Source of the DNA: Flavobacterium sp. 9R | GTDB taxonomy: Bacteria > Bacteroidota > Bacteroidia > Flavobacteriales > Flavobacteriaceae | NCBI RefSeq assembly: GCF_902506345.1 | Contig: NZ_LR733413.1 | Coordinates: 190,530-254,529, forward strand | Length of the DNA stretch: 64,000 bases | Direction of reading: 5' to 3' | Shown here: positions 35,169 through 45,401 of the stretch, one piece after another | Position numbering within the stretch: the first letter of the stretch is position 1 | Layout: the number at the start of each line of letters is the position of its first letter | Notes under the pieces: model-generated | What the model was told of the DNA's origin: nothing | Databases searched by the model: none | Seen by the model: the letters and a program-made list of their open reading frames with translations, nothing else | Translations under genes and position numbers: made by a program

Positions 35169-35191
35169 TATTGGATTTCTGTTATGTAGTG

Positions 35192-36592
35192 TTAAATAAT
35201 TATTCTGAAAATTTCTCCATTTCGGTTAATCATTTCAATTCGGATGCTTTGTTGCTCTTCCTTGTTTTTCATAATTTTTGAAACAGTTTCAACATTCGTA
35301 GCTTTTACATTGTCGATACTCAAAATGATATTGCCTTGTAATTCATCGGCATATTGGAGGTAACGTTCATTGGTGATGGCTTTGATTTTTACACCATAAT
35401 CAATTTTGAATTTCTTTTTGTCGCCAGCATCAATATTTTCTACCTCTATTCCTTTGAATTCAGAACTAAAATATTCGTTTTTGCTCAAGGTTACTGTAGT
35501 CGATTTGTTTTTGCCTTCACGAATATAGTTTACTACTACTTTATCATTTGGGCGTTTGGTATTAATGTATCCTGATAAGTCTGCATACGACGTTATGTTT
35601 TGATTATCAATTTTTACTATAATATCTGCTTTTTGTAAACCTGCTTTTTCAGCTCCAGAGTTTTTACTCACTTTATTAATGTAAAAACCTTCCGTTTCTT
35701 TTATTCCCAAATCTTTAGAAGCGGGACTATTCAATTCTCTACCTTCTACACCAAGAATGCCTCGTTGTACGTTACCGAATTCCATTAAATCTTCAATAAT
35801 TTTTCTAGCATTATTAGAAGGTACAGCAAAAGAATAACCCGTATAACTTCCAGTTGGTGAAGAAATCATCGTATTGATCCCGATCAATTCTCCTCTAGCA
35901 TTTACCAGCGCACCACCAGAGTTTCCTGGGTTTACAGCGGCATCCGTTTGAATAAACGACTGTATGCCTCTTGCATCTAAGTTTCTAGCTTTGGCAGAAA
36001 CGATACCTGCCGTTACTGTTGAGTTTAAGTTGTAAGGATTACCAACAGCCAAAACCCATTCACCTACTTTTACGTTATCAGAGTTAGCAAAAACCGTGTA
36101 AGGCAATTTTTCATCGGCAGTGATTTTCAACAAAGCAATGTCCATTTTAGAATCGGTTCCGATTAATTTGGCTGCATAGGTTTTTTTATTGTTCAGTGTG
36201 ATTTCGATTTCCGAAGCGTCTTTGATTACGTGATTATTCGTCACGATATAGCCATCTTCAGAGATGATTACTCCTGAACCTGTTCCTACTTGTTCTTGTA
36301 ATTGTCCGCCTCCATAGCCGTAGAAAAACTCCATAATAGGATTACTTACGGTTCTACGAGATACATTTTTTACGTGAACTACTGAGTGAACGGCTTTGTC
36401 AGCTGCTTCAGTAAAATCGACTGCTTCTGCTGAGAGACCTACATTTCTTCCGTAATTTTCTGATGCGACTGTTACAATGTCTTTTTTGTCATTAGAAAAA
36501 TACCCATTGCCCTCAAATAAAAGCTTGTAAGCTCCCAAAGTGGTAGCACCACTAAGTAACGATACCAAAAATAAGGATGAAAATTTTTTCAT
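35192..36592 (-). CDS. Do/DegP-type periplasmic serine protease (HtrA)
   Basis: A 466-residue trypsin-like protease with signal peptide (KKFSSLFLVSLLSGATTLG) and two PDZ domains. The triad is His121 (VTNNHVI), Asp151 (MDIALLKI) and Ser225 (NPGNSGGAL). PDZ1 covers about 280-370 and a shorter PDZ2-like region about 385-466. DegP/DegQ-type enzymes degrade or refold misfolded envelope proteins. A TAAATTTG -7 element is found 33 nt upstream on the minus strand. It is monocistronic, divergent from dapF. Assigning DegP rather than DegQ is not possible here. Confidence 0.94.
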   Translation of the reverse strand: MKKFSSLFLVSLLSGATTLGAYKLLFEGNGYFSNDKKDIVTVASENYGRNVGLSAEAVDFTEAADKAVHSVVHVKNVSRRTVSNPIMEFFYGYGGGQLQEQVGTGSGVIISEDGYIVTNNHVIKDASEIEITLNNKKTYAAKLIGTDSKMDIALLKITADEKLPYTVFANSDNVKVGEWVLAVGNPYNLNSTVTAGIVSAKARNLDARGIQSFIQTDAAVNPGNSGGALVNARGELIGINTMISSPTGSYTGYSFAVPSNNARKIIEDLMEFGNVQRGILGVEGRELNSPASKDLGIKETEGFYINKVSKNSGAEKAGLQKADIIVKIDNQNITSYADLSGYINTKRPNDKVVVNYIREGKNKSTTVTLSKNEYFSSEFKGIEVENIDAGDKKKFKIDYGVKIKAITNERYLQYADELQGNIILSIDNVKATNVETVSKIMKNKEEQQSIRIEMINRNGEIFRIII

Positions 36593-36624
36593 AATACAAT
36601 TTAGTTTTATTAGTTATTTGGTCA

Positions 36625-36632
36625 CAAATTTA
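36625..36632 (-). promoter_or_regulatory. -7 promoter element of the HtrA gene
   Basis: Minus-strand TAAATTTG matches TAnnTTTG, 32 nt from the ATG. No good -33 TTG is seen at 19 nt. Confidence 0.4.
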
Positions 36633-36701
36633 ATAGATGTCTTTTTGCTAAAAAAGTAGTTTAACGCACTTTAACAGTGTTTAACTTTTCATTATTAATC
36701 G

Positions 36702-36709
36702 TACTTTTG
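36702..36709 (+). promoter_or_regulatory. -7 promoter element of dapF
   Basis: TACTTTTG is a full TAnnTTTG match, 20 nt before the ATG at 36730. A TGTTTAA stands near the -33 position. It probably drives the dapF-GNAT-mltG run. Confidence 0.5.
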
Positions 36710-36729
36710 TGCATTAAAATTACTAAAAA

Positions 36730-37512
36730 ATGCTACTAGATTTTTATAAGTACCAAGGAACAGGAAACGATTTTGTAATGATTGATAATCGCTCTCTTTT
36801 TTTTCCAAAAGAGGATGTTGCTCTAATTGAGCGTTTATGCGATAGACGATTTGGAATTGGTGCGGATGGTTTGATTTTACTCGAAAATGATAGCGATACG
36901 GATTTTCGTATGGTTTACTATAATTCTGATGGGAATGAAAGTTCGATGTGCGGAAACGGAGGTCGTTGCTTGGTGGCTTTTGCAAAACAATTGAATGTAA
37001 TTGAGAATGCCACAACTTTTATTGCCACCGATGGTTTACATCACGCTTCGGTAGCCTCAGATGGCTTGGTTTCTTTGCAGATGATAGATGTAAATGAATT
37101 AAAAATTACTCCCGAGTTTTCTTTTTTGAATACAGGTTCACCACATCATGTGCAAATTGTAGATGACCTTGAGCATTATAATGTAAAGGAAAATGGTGCC
37201 GCAATTCGTTATAGTGATTTGTATGGTAAGGCGGGTAGTAATGTTAATTTTGTTTCTCAAATAAACGAAGATACGTTTGCAGTTCGCACATACGAGCGTG
37301 GTGTAGAAGATGAAACATTGGCTTGTGGTACAGGTGTTACAGCAGTTGCAATCGCGATGAACGCAACGGGAGTCACCTCTTCAAATGCTATTCATTTAAA
37401 TGTAGAAGGAGGAAAGCTAGAAGTTTCCTTTAATCAAGTAGGAAGTCAGTATACCAATGTATTCTTGAAAGGACCTGCTAAATTCGTCTTTAAAGGTCAA
37501 ATCGAAATCTAA
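36730..37512 (+). CDS. dapF: Diaminopimelate epimerase
   Basis: A 260-residue cofactor-independent epimerase converting LL- to meso-diaminopimelate for lysine and peptidoglycan synthesis. The two catalytic Cys are visible: Cys74 in SSMCGNGGRC and Cys199 in ETLACGTGV. The N-terminus FYKYQGTGNDFVMIDN is diagnostic. Length is slightly short of E. coli (274). It begins a plus-strand run with the acetyltransferase and mltG, consistent with cell-wall metabolism. Confidence 0.96.
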   Translation: MLLDFYKYQGTGNDFVMIDNRSLFFPKEDVALIERLCDRRFGIGADGLILLENDSDTDFRMVYYNSDGNESSMCGNGGRCLVAFAKQLNVIENATTFIATDGLHHASVASDGLVSLQMIDVNELKITPEFSFLNTGSPHHVQIVDDLEHYNVKENGAAIRYSDLYGKAGSNVNFVSQINEDTFAVRTYERGVEDETLACGTGVTAVAIAMNATGVTSSNAIHLNVEGGKLEVSFNQVGSQYTNVFLKGPAKFVFKGQIEI

Positions 37513-37528
37513 TTATTCTAACATCTTG

Positions 37529-38062
37529 ATGAATACTTTAAAAGGAAACACGATTTATTTACGAGCTTTAGAACCTAATGACTTGGAGTTTGTGTATGCT
37601 ATGGAAAACGACCAAAGCATCTGGGAAGTGAGCAACACCCAAACGCCTTACAGTCGATTCTTGGTCAAGCAGTATTTAGAAAATGCCCATCAAGACATCT
37701 ATGAAGCCAAACAATTGCGGTTAGCGATATGTAAGGACCAAGATTTTCCTGCGGTTGGACTCATTGATTTGTTTGAATTTGACCCCAAAAATAATAGAGC
37801 AGGAATTGGAATCGTTATTCAGTCAGCAGGGAATAGAAATCAGCAAATAGGTTCTGAAGCTTTAGAACTTTTGATTCGGTATTCTTTTTATGACTTGAAT
37901 TTACATCAGCTTTATGCAAATATAAGCGTTGAAAACACCGCTAGTATTGCTCTTTTTACTAAATTTGGCTTCGAAAAAATTGGAACAAAAAAAGATTGGA
38001 TTTTAGTAAATGGTTCCTACAAAGACGAGGCTATCTTTCAGTTAATTAATCATAAATTTTAA
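37529..38062 (+). CDS. GNAT N-acetyltransferase (RimJ/RimL type)
   Basis: A 177-residue GNAT domain protein. The acetyl-CoA region is AGIGIVIQSAGNRNQQIGSE; IYLRALEPNDLEFVYAMEND near the N-terminus and NTASIALFTKFGFEKIG near the C-terminus match the RimL/SpeG-like subgroup, which acetylates ribosomal-protein N-termini, polyamines or amino sugars. The start is taken at ATG 37529 because the preceding in-frame TTG has no support. It lies between dapF and mltG with gaps of 16 and 11 bp, so they are one operon. Substrate unknown. Confidence 0.88.
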   Translation: MNTLKGNTIYLRALEPNDLEFVYAMENDQSIWEVSNTQTPYSRFLVKQYLENAHQDIYEAKQLRLAICKDQDFPAVGLIDLFEFDPKNNRAGIGIVIQSAGNRNQQIGSEALELLIRYSFYDLNLHQLYANISVENTASIALFTKFGFEKIGTKKDWILVNGSYKDEAIFQLINHKF

Positions 38063-38073
38063 AATTTTATATT

Positions 38074-39114
38074 TTGAACGTAAAAAAAATCATTTCAATT
38101 GGAGCTGTAGTAGTTGCCGCTGTGTTATTAGTGTACGGTTTTGTATTGATTCGTCAAATTTTTAGTGCCAATACTAAATTCAGTGAGGAAAAAGTATACG
38201 TTTATGTTCCAACGGGTTCTGATTATGAGGCGGTCAAAAAACTCATTTCACCTTATGTTGAAGACATGAAACGATTTGAATTGGTAGCTGGAAAAACCAG
38301 TTATCCAGAAAATGTGAAATCAGGACGATTTTTACTTAAAAACGGAATGAGTAGTTATGATTTGGTAAAAACGATGCGAATCAATGATCCTGTGAAATTG
38401 GCTTTCAACAACCAAGAGCGTTTAGAAAACTTAGCAGGTCGTGTGGGCTCACAAATCGAACCAGATAGTTTGTCTTTATTGACTACGTTTAAAGATTCGA
38501 CTTTTCTTAAAGAAAACGGTTTTACAGAGGATAATGTTTTTGTAATGTTTATTGCCAATACTTATGAAGTATATTGGAACATTACAGCCGAAAAGTTTCG
38601 TGATAAAATGATCAAAGAATACCGTACTTTTTGGAATGAAAAAAGAACCCAACAAGCGGCTCAACAAGGTTTAACTCCTGTTACAGCAACGATTTTAGCT
38701 TCTATTGTTCATAAAGAATCGGTTAAAAAAGACGAAAGACCTCGTATCGCAGGAGTGTATTTGAACCGAATGAAACAAGGTATGCCGTTACAAGCAGATC
38801 CTACTGTGATTTATGCTTTGAAAAAGAAAAGCAATGATTTTAATCAAGTAATTAAGCGCGTGTTTTACAACGATTTGTTCTTGAATTCGCCTTACAATAC
38901 CTATAAGAATATTGGTTTACCTCCAGGTCCAATTGCTATGCCTGATATCACAGCACTTGAAGCGGTTTTGGCACCTGAAAAACACAATTACATTTATTTT
39001 TGTGCTAGTGTAGATCGTTTTGGTTACCATGAGTTTGCTGCTACCTTGCCAGAACATAATATTAATGCCAAAAAGTATTCAGATTGGATCAACAATCAAG
39101 GTGTGAAACGATAA
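38074..39114 (+). CDS. mltG: Endolytic murein transglycosylase MltG
   Basis: A 346-residue YceG/MltG protein anchored by one N-terminal helix (IISIGAVVVAAVLLVYGFVL). It cleaves nascent glycan strands to set their length. The catalytic Glu is in IVHKESVKKDE, followed by AGVYLNRMKQGMPLQADPTV and GLPPGPIAMP, all typical. The start is TTG at 38074, since no in-frame ATG precedes the membrane helix; this start is unusual but fits the family N-terminus. It is co-directional with dapF and the acetyltransferase. Confidence 0.94.
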   Translation: MNVKKIISIGAVVVAAVLLVYGFVLIRQIFSANTKFSEEKVYVYVPTGSDYEAVKKLISPYVEDMKRFELVAGKTSYPENVKSGRFLLKNGMSSYDLVKTMRINDPVKLAFNNQERLENLAGRVGSQIEPDSLSLLTTFKDSTFLKENGFTEDNVFVMFIANTYEVYWNITAEKFRDKMIKEYRTFWNEKRTQQAAQQGLTPVTATILASIVHKESVKKDERPRIAGVYLNRMKQGMPLQADPTVIYALKKKSNDFNQVIKRVFYNDLFLNSPYNTYKNIGLPPGPIAMPDITALEAVLAPEKHNYIYFCASVDRFGYHEFAATLPEHNINAKKYSDWINNQGVKR

Positions 39115-39134
39115 TTATCTCCTTTCGAAATACT

Positions 39135-40013
39135 ATGTTTCGATTGCTACTTTTTTTTTGGAGCACTTTTGGGCTTTTTGCACAAGAGGCTCCAAACTCT
39201 TTTTTTACCCCATCCGATTCTTTAAATATTCAAAGAAGAAACGCTGTTATCATTACTGAAACGGTGTTGGGAGGTGCTACTTTGGTAGGACTGAATCAAC
39301 TTTGGTACGCGGATTATCCCAAATCAAATTTTCATTTTATTAATGATAATTCTGAGTGGTTGCAGATGGACAAAATAGGACATTTGTACTCAGCTTATCA
39401 TTTGGGACGTTTTGGAGCCGAAGCTTTGCAATGGAGCGGCGTTCGAAAACAAGATCAGTTGATTTATGGCGCTACTTTAGGTTTTTCCTTTTTGTCTATT
39501 GTCGAAGTGATGGATGGTTATTCTGCAGAATGGGGAGCTTCATCTGGTGATATTTTGGCCAATGCGCTTGGAACAGGACTTTACGTTTCGCAAGAGTTGC
39601 TTTGGAAGGAACAACGAATTACTCCTAAATTTTCTTTTCATACTACTTCATTTGCTGCACAAAATCCCAATAAATTAGGCAGCACTTTTTCAGAACAACT
39701 TCTTAAAGATTACAACGGGCAAACCTATTGGTTATCGGTCAATATGCATTCTTTTTTCAAAGGATCTAAAATTCCAAAATGGTTGAACCTAGCATTTGGA
39801 TACGGGGCTGACGGGATGCTCTCAGGAATTGATGCAAAAGATCAACGATACAGACAGTTTTATCTTAGTTTTGATGTTGATTTAACGAAAATTACTACTA
39901 AAAATTCTTTTTTAAAGACCCTTTTTTCGGTTTTTAACACCATAAAAGTACCTGCTCCAACTTTGTCATATAGCACTCACACTGGCTTTAAGGCACACTC
40001 CTTGTACTTTTAA
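39135..40013 (+). CDS. DUF2279 family protein (YfiM-like)
   Basis: A 292-residue protein starting at ATG 39135 with a short signal peptide (FRLLLFFWSTFGLFAQ). The DUF2279 core is WLQMDKIGHLYSAYHLGRFG, LGFSFLSIVEVMDGYSAEWG and SSGDILANALGTGLYVSQEL. The His/Asp-containing DKIGH and the Gly-rich helices suggest a membrane-associated protein of the outer envelope. No reaction is known. It follows mltG closely and may share its message; the longer frame overlapping mltG by 30 bp was discarded because it hides the signal peptide. Confidence 0.86.
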   Translation: MFRLLLFFWSTFGLFAQEAPNSFFTPSDSLNIQRRNAVIITETVLGGATLVGLNQLWYADYPKSNFHFINDNSEWLQMDKIGHLYSAYHLGRFGAEALQWSGVRKQDQLIYGATLGFSFLSIVEVMDGYSAEWGASSGDILANALGTGLYVSQELLWKEQRITPKFSFHTTSFAAQNPNKLGSTFSEQLLKDYNGQTYWLSVNMHSFFKGSKIPKWLNLAFGYGADGMLSGIDAKDQRYRQFYLSFDVDLTKITTKNSFLKTLFSVFNTIKVPAPTLSYSTHTGFKAHSLYF

Positions 40014-40056
40014 CAATTTTTAACTTACTGTTTTTCAGTCTCTTTTTTTAAAGTGG

Positions 40057-40064
40057 TATCTTTG
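40057..40064 (+). promoter_or_regulatory. -7 promoter element of the lysozyme-like gene
   Basis: TATCTTTG matches TAnnTTTG, 46 nt before the ATG at 40111. The -33 region is poor. Confidence 0.4.
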
Positions 40065-40110
40065 CGTGTAGAAATTTCACAAGGTGACAGCGCGTGAAGA
40101 AAAACAATTT

Positions 40111-40743
40111 ATGATAAAGAAATGGTATTTTTTCTTGAGTTTAATGGGTATTGTTACCTTTTTAAGCTTAGGTTTTAAAAACGAAAAAAAGAGCCTCAGT
40201 CCAGTGGTTCAACCTGTAGAAAAGGAAACTACAATTTCAGCTTTTCCTTCCAACGAAACGTCTATTGCAGACATTCCCTTTACCAAGAATTTATTTGTAG
40301 GCTTCAAAGAAGCTATTGCTCACAAAGAATCTAGAGGTAAATATCAAAAAGTAAATTCTTTTGGTTACTTAGGGAAATATCAATTTGGTGTGCAAACACT
40401 TCGAGCGATTGGTGTACAAAACAATCATCATTTTTTAAACAATCCAGCATTACAAGAAAAAGCCTTTATTGCGCTTTTGTCCAAAAACAAATCCTTGTTG
40501 CAATCGGTTATCGAGAAGCACGAAGGAAGTGTCATTGATGGAATTTTGATTACCGAGTCTGGTATTTTGGCTGCCGCACATTTGGCAGGAGCCGGAACAG
40601 TAAAGAAATTTTTCAGACACAACGGCAAAAGGTATTTCCGTGATGCTTATGGAACTTCATTACGAAGTTATTTAAAAGCTTTTGGAGGTTACGACACCTC
40701 AGTTATTGTTGCTAACAGTAACGCAACAGTACATTCGATTTAA
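40111..40743 (+). CDS. Exported lysozyme-like (transglycosylase-fold) protein
   Basis: A 210-residue protein with an N-terminal signal/anchor (KWYFFLSLMGIVTFLSLGF), a low-complexity linker and a lysozyme-like domain from about 70. The putative catalytic Glu is in AIAHKESRGKYQ, followed by NSFGYLGKYQFG, as in goose-type/SLT-related folds; ESGILAAAHLAGAGTVKKFF completes the domain. It probably acts on peptidoglycan. Start at ATG 40111 rather than the GTG at 40084. It follows several cell-wall genes but has its own promoter motif and ends with a strong terminator. Confidence 0.82.
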   Translation: MIKKWYFFLSLMGIVTFLSLGFKNEKKSLSPVVQPVEKETTISAFPSNETSIADIPFTKNLFVGFKEAIAHKESRGKYQKVNSFGYLGKYQFGVQTLRAIGVQNNHHFLNNPALQEKAFIALLSKNKSLLQSVIEKHEGSVIDGILITESGILAAAHLAGAGTVKKFFRHNGKRYFRDAYGTSLRSYLKAFGGYDTSVIVANSNATVHSI

Positions 40744-40764
40744 GTTTAAAAGAAAAAACAAGAG

Positions 40765-40789
40765 AACCAGCTTTAGAGCTGGTTTTTTT
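40765..40789 (+). terminator. Terminator of the lysozyme-like gene
   Basis: AACCAGCT (40765-40772) pairs with AGCTGGTT (40777-40784-region) over a TTAG loop, followed by seven T. Confidence 0.85.
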
Positions 40790-40902
40790 ATGATTCACAC
40801 AGTAAAATCAGATTTCATAACTAAAAACTTGGGCTCTAGAGCATCTTAGATTATGATGCTTTATGCATTTGTTATATTTGATATAGCGTTAATGATTTAC
40901 TT

Positions 40903-41808
40903 ATGAACACCAATCACTTACTTGTTGCTTTCAGAAATAGAGCTTTAGGAGTCAAAGAAACGACCTCAAACTGGACTCATGAAATAGAATATTTGTACAA
41001 AAGAGGAGTAGGAATTGATGAAGCCTTGCATTATTTGTACTTTGAAAAACCATCTATTGAAGAATTTGAGCATTGGGTCAATGAAAAAGAAACTAAATTA
41101 CTTCCATCAGTTGCAGAAGTTGGTAACGTTTTAAATGATGAGGAACTTACTTTTTTTGAAACCAATGGGTATATTATTTTGCCAAATGCGATTTCAAAAG
41201 CGGATTGTGCTGCGACTCAACAGCTGATTTGGGAGTTTTTGGGAATGCATCCAGAACAACCTGATACTTGGTACCAAAGCCATCCACAACAACGCGGAAT
41301 GATGGTTAATTTTTTTGACCATCCGTTGTTAGAAAAAAACAGAGCTTCAGCCAGAATCAAGAAAGCTTTCGAACAGCTTTATCAGTCTGAAGCTATTTAC
41401 AAAACCATCGATAAAATAAGTTTTAACCCACCCGTTACGTCAAATTATGTTTTCAAAGGAGATGGTTTACATTGGGATGTGAGTTTGCAATTGCCCATCC
41501 CGTTTCGATTGCAAGGCTTGATTTATTTATCAGATTGTGGACCACAAGATGGTGCTTTCCATTGTGTGCCTGGTTTCCATCTTAAGATTGCTTCTTGGAT
41601 GGAGCAGATTCCCGAAGGTGTTCATCCGAGAGCGCACGCTTTAGCAACACTACAATCCAAGACGATTTCTGCTACTGCAGGCGATATGGTGATTTGGCAT
41701 CAAGCCCTGCCGCATTGCGCAACTCCAAATTACGGTACTTCGCCACGTATGGTGCAATATCTAAGTTATATTAGTGAATGGCATGAAGAAGCTAAAGAGT
41801 GGGTTTAA
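40903..41808 (+). CDS. Phytanoyl-CoA dioxygenase (PhyH) family protein
   Basis: A 301-residue Fe(II)/2-oxoglutarate-dependent oxygenase. The metal triad is His190-x-Asp192 (LHWDVS) with a late His (VIWHQALPH, His266 or His271), and Arg282 (SPRMVQYLS) would bind 2-oxoglutarate. The cupin-like core DCGPQDGAFHCVPGFH is typical of PhyH proteins, which hydroxylate very varied small molecules. The extra 70 N-terminal residues are helical and not recognised. It is a single gene, convergent with mutB, ended by the palindrome at 41819-41847. Substrate unknown. Confidence 0.86.
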   Translation: MNTNHLLVAFRNRALGVKETTSNWTHEIEYLYKRGVGIDEALHYLYFEKPSIEEFEHWVNEKETKLLPSVAEVGNVLNDEELTFFETNGYIILPNAISKADCAATQQLIWEFLGMHPEQPDTWYQSHPQQRGMMVNFFDHPLLEKNRASARIKKAFEQLYQSEAIYKTIDKISFNPPVTSNYVFKGDGLHWDVSLQLPIPFRLQGLIYLSDCGPQDGAFHCVPGFHLKIASWMEQIPEGVHPRAHALATLQSKTISATAGDMVIWHQALPHCATPNYGTSPRMVQYLSYISEWHEEAKEWV

Positions 41809-41818
41809 AATTGTCTAT

Positions 41819-41847
41819 ACCTGACAGGTTATTAAAACCTGTCAGGT
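41819..41847. terminator. Perfect 12-bp palindrome between convergent genes
   Basis: ACCTGACAGGTT (41819-41830) pairs with AACCTGTCAGGT (41836-41847) over a 5-nt loop. It is placed as a bidirectional terminator for the PhyH and mutB genes, and resembles the ACCTACAAGGT hairpins at 63.6 kb. Confidence 0.65.
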
Positions 41848-41859
41848 TTGAAAATACAA

Positions 41860-43986
41860 TTATTCCTCCATCAATATCTCCAAAATACTAATTGCAGCCT
41901 CGCTAATTTTAGTTCCAGGACCAAAAACGGCAACGGCTCCAGCATCAAACAGGAATTGGTAGTCTTGAACTGGTATGACGCCACCTACTACGACCATAAT
42001 ATCTTCACGACCGTATTTTTTGAGTTCTTCAATCACTTGTGGAACTAAGGTTTTGTGACCTGCGGCCAAGGACGAGACACCAAGAACATGTACATCGTTT
42101 TCTACGGCTTGTTTGGCCGCTTCTTCTGGTGTTTGAAACAATGGGCCAATGTCCACGTCAAAACCTACATCGGCATAACCTGTGGCTACTACTTTGGCTC
42201 CACGGTCGTGACCATCTTGTCCCATTTTGGCAATCATGATTCGGGGTCTTCTTCCGTCTTGTTTGGCAAAAGCATCGGCTAGTTGCTTGGCTTTTTCAAA
42301 ACTTTTGTCGTCTTTAATTTCTTTGCTATACACGCCACTAAAGGATTTAATTTGTGCTTTGTAACGTCCAAAAACTGTTTCTAAGGCATCGCTTATTTCG
42401 CCAAGGGTTGCTCGGTTTCGTGCAGCTTCAACGGCTATTTCTAATAAATTTCCTTCATTGGTTTTGGCACAATGAATCAATTTTTCGAGACTACTTTTTG
42501 CTTTTTCGGAGTCTCTATTGGCTTTGATTTTTTCCAATTGCGCCAATTGTTGTTTGCGAACCATTTGGTTGTCTACATCTAAAATCTGCAATGGGTCTTC
42601 TTTTTCCAATCGGTATTGATTGACCCCTACAATAATATCTTGTCCGCTGTCGATTCGCGCTTGTTTTCTAGCGGCAGCTTCTTCAATTCTCAACTTTGGA
42701 ATACCGGCTTCAATGGCTTTGGTCATTCCTCCCAAGGCTTCTACTTCTTGAATCAATTGCCAAGCTTTTTCGGCAATTTCATTCGTAAGGCTTTCTACAT
42801 AATAGCTGCCTCCCCAAGGGTCTACAGTTTTCGTAATTTGGGTTTCTTCTTGTAAATAGATTTGGGTATTTCTTGCAATTCTCGCTGAGAAATCGGTAGG
42901 TAACGCAATGGCTTCGTCTAGTGCGTTAGTATGTAATGATTGAGTTCCTCCAAAAGCAGCTGCAGCCGCTTCGACTACGGTTCGTGCTACGTTGTTAAAA
43001 GGGTCTTGTTCGGTTAAACTCCAACCAGAAGTTTGGCAATGGGTTCGCAAGGCCAATGATTTTTCATCCGCAGGGTTGAATTCTTTTAGCAGTTTAGCCC
43101 ACAACATTCTGCCCGCACGCATTTTGGCAATTTCCATAAAATGATTCATTCCAATGGCCCAGAAAAAGGATAATCTTGGCGCAAATTCATCAATTTTCAT
43201 TCCAGTTGCTAAACCCGTTCGAATGTACTCTAAACCATCGGCTAGGGTGTAAGCCAACTCAATATCTGCTGTAGCTCCCGCTTCTTGCATATGGTAACCA
43301 GAGATGGATATAGAGTTGAATTTTGGCATTTTCTTGCTGGTAAATTCAAAAATATCAGCAATGATTTTCATAGAAGGAGTAGGAGGATAGATATAGGTAT
43401 TTCGTACCATGAACTCCTTTAAAATGTCATTTTGTATCGTTCCCGAAAGTTGTTCCGGAGATACGCCTTGTTCTTCTGCTGCTACAATATAAAAAGCCAT
43501 AATAGGCAAAACGGCCCCATTCATAGTCATGGATACCGACATTTCTTGTAGTGGAATTTGATCAAATAACACTTTCATGTCTTCTACAGTGTCAATGGCT
43601 ACACCAGCTTTTCCAACGTCTCCAACCACGCGTTCGTGATCCGAATCATAGCCTCTGTGTGTAGGAAGATCAAAAGCAATGGACAATCCTTTTTGGCCCG
43701 CGGCTAAATTGCGTCGGTAGAAAGCATTGCTCTCTTCGGCAGTAGAAAAGCCCGCATATTGGCGAATCGTCCACGGTCTACGCACATACATTGTAGCATA
43801 GGGGCCGCGTAAGTTAGGAGCAAAACCAGCCCCAAAGTCCAAATGCTCTAAGGTTTCAATGTCTTTTTCAGAATAGGTAGGTGGAATCGTAATACCTTCC
43901 GCTGTTAGGAAAGGCTCTTGATTAGGGATACTAGCCCTTTTTGCGGAATGGTCTAAGGTAATATGTTGAAGGTCTTTTCTTTTCAT
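41860..43986 (-). CDS. mutB: Methylmalonyl-CoA mutase, large (catalytic) subunit
   Basis: A 708-residue adenosylcobalamin-dependent mutase interconverting succinyl-CoA and methylmalonyl-CoA. The TIM-barrel part ([45 protein letters not shown]) is followed by the B12 domain with the base-off motif DxHxxG in [12 protein letters not shown] start it at ATG 43986; the upstream in-frame extension overlaps mutA and is not conserved. The small subunit lies 40 bp upstream on the same strand. The pair serves propionate/odd-chain metabolism. Confidence 0.96.
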   Translation of the reverse strand: MKRKDLQHITLDHSAKRASIPNQEPFLTAEGITIPPTYSEKDIETLEHLDFGAGFAPNLRGPYATMYVRRPWTIRQYAGFSTAEESNAFYRRNLAAGQKGLSIAFDLPTHRGYDSDHERVVGDVGKAGVAIDTVEDMKVLFDQIPLQEMSVSMTMNGAVLPIMAFYIVAAEEQGVSPEQLSGTIQNDILKEFMVRNTYIYPPTPSMKIIADIFEFTSKKMPKFNSISISGYHMQEAGATADIELAYTLADGLEYIRTGLATGMKIDEFAPRLSFFWAIGMNHFMEIAKMRAGRMLWAKLLKEFNPADEKSLALRTHCQTSGWSLTEQDPFNNVARTVVEAAAAAFGGTQSLHTNALDEAIALPTDFSARIARNTQIYLQEETQITKTVDPWGGSYYVESLTNEIAEKAWQLIQEVEALGGMTKAIEAGIPKLRIEEAAARKQARIDSGQDIIVGVNQYRLEKEDPLQILDVDNQMVRKQQLAQLEKIKANRDSEKAKSSLEKLIHCAKTNEGNLLEIAVEAARNRATLGEISDALETVFGRYKAQIKSFSGVYSKEIKDDKSFEKAKQLADAFAKQDGRRPRIMIAKMGQDGHDRGAKVVATGYADVGFDVDIGPLFQTPEEAAKQAVENDVHVLGVSSLAAGHKTLVPQVIEELKKYGREDIMVVVGGVIPVQDYQFLFDAGAVAVFGPGTKISEAAISILEILMEE

Positions 43987-44026
43987 GGCTGAATAGTAAT
44001 GGTGAAACGTTTTGGTTGGAATAAGC

Positions 44027-45391
44027 TTACTCTGTGGCGAGTCGTTCTTGTTCGATTTTTTCGGCCAAACGTTTTTCAATTATCGGGGTAATCAGTGTTT
44101 TTCGTGGATTGATTTTTACAAAAGGAAACAATTCCAAATCGTTTTTCATCCGATCGGTTGGGTTGGGATGTTTGTTGGTTCCCAATAATATTTTTTTACC
44201 AGCATCAAATAAAGCTTGTTCTTTGTCGGCGCTTTCTTGGATTTTTCTTTTGACGATGCCTTCTTTCAATTGTTTTAAGAAACCACCGTTTTTCTCGATG
44301 TCTTTAAACAATTGAAGCGCTTTTTCTGCCAATTGTTGTGTAATGCTTTCTATGTAATAACTTCCATCAGCAGGATTATTGACTTTATCGAAGTACGACT
44401 CGTTTTTCAAAATCAACAATTGATTTCTAGCAATACGATCTCCAAATTCATTGTCTTTGTGGTACAAGGCGTCATAAGGTAAATTAGCCACTGCATCAGC
44501 TCCTCCCAAAATGGCGCTCATGCATTCTGTTGTGGTTCGTAGCATATTGACATTGTAGTCGTAAATCGTTTTGTTTCTTTTAGTAGGAGTGGCTAGAATA
44601 TGACAATCGATATCCGATTCATAGGCAGTGGATACGATTTCAAAAAGTTGACGAATGGCTCTTAACTTTGCAATTTCAAAAAAGTAGTTGCTTCCTACAG
44701 CCACTTGAAACACTACGCTTTTTTTACAGTTTGGAATATGGTTGAAGTATTCATTGGCTTGTGCTAAAGCATATGCGATTTCCTGAACCATATTGGCTCC
44801 TGCATTTTGATACAAGCCCATATTGACACTCAATAGTGAGCAATTTTGGGTACTGTTAAAAAGCGATTTAAGGGTTTCGAAATTGTCTTTTTCTGCTGAT
44901 GAAAACCAATTGCCGTCTTGGGCTAATTGTCCGATAGGATCCAATAAGCAGAAAATCGTAGCTTCTTTTTCTTTGGCAATTTGATCGATTTTTTTAACGA
45001 AATCGATTGAAAGAAATTGGAAATGAAAATATAGGGTTGTTGTAGCTAAAGGAAGTGCTGCAAGTAATTTTTCTACAGCGATGTTTTCATTTGGAATTGT
45101 AAATCGGAGGCTAGTTGCGCCACGTTGAATGGTATCTAAAGCTCTTTCTATAGATTTATCTAAGTCGTGTACAAAGATGTTTTGACAAATAGTAAACGCT
45201 GTTGCTTGGGTGTTGCTACCTACATTAGCTTTTAAATCTTCTTTGTCGTAGAATGGTTTTACTTTTATTTCCTCGGGGGAATTCCAAATCACTGTTTCGT
45301 TATAGTCGGCACCTTTGAGTTCAAATTGTATTTTTTGTTTCCATTGTTTTGCCGAAACAGGATTGAAATCTTCAAATAGATTGTTCGCCAT
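44027..45391 (-). CDS. mutA: Methylmalonyl-CoA mutase, small subunit
   Basis: A 454-residue barrel homologous to the large subunit but lacking the C-terminal B12 domain and ligand motif, as expected for the structural partner in the heterodimer. Typical segments are [40 protein letters not shown] and [20 protein letters not shown]. Start at ATG 45391; the longer frame runs into divIC. It is the third gene of the minus-strand run udk-divIC-mutA-mutB, a mixed operon that appears to be positional rather than functional. Confidence 0.94.
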   Translation of the reverse strand: MANNLFEDFNPVSAKQWKQKIQFELKGADYNETVIWNSPEEIKVKPFYDKEDLKANVGSNTQATAFTICQNIFVHDLDKSIERALDTIQRGATSLRFTIPNENIAVEKLLAALPLATTTLYFHFQFLSIDFVKKIDQIAKEKEATIFCLLDPIGQLAQDGNWFSSAEKDNFETLKSLFNSTQNCSLLSVNMGLYQNAGANMVQEIAYALAQANEYFNHIPNCKKSVVFQVAVGSNYFFEIAKLRAIRQLFEIVSTAYESDIDCHILATPTKRNKTIYDYNVNMLRTTTECMSAILGGADAVANLPYDALYHKDNEFGDRIARNQLLILKNESYFDKVNNPADGSYYIESITQQLAEKALQLFKDIEKNGGFLKQLKEGIVKRKIQESADKEQALFDAGKKILLGTNKHPNPTDRMKNDLELFPFVKINPRKTLITPIIEKRLAEKIEQERLATE

Positions 45392-45401
45392 TGTAATTGT
45401 A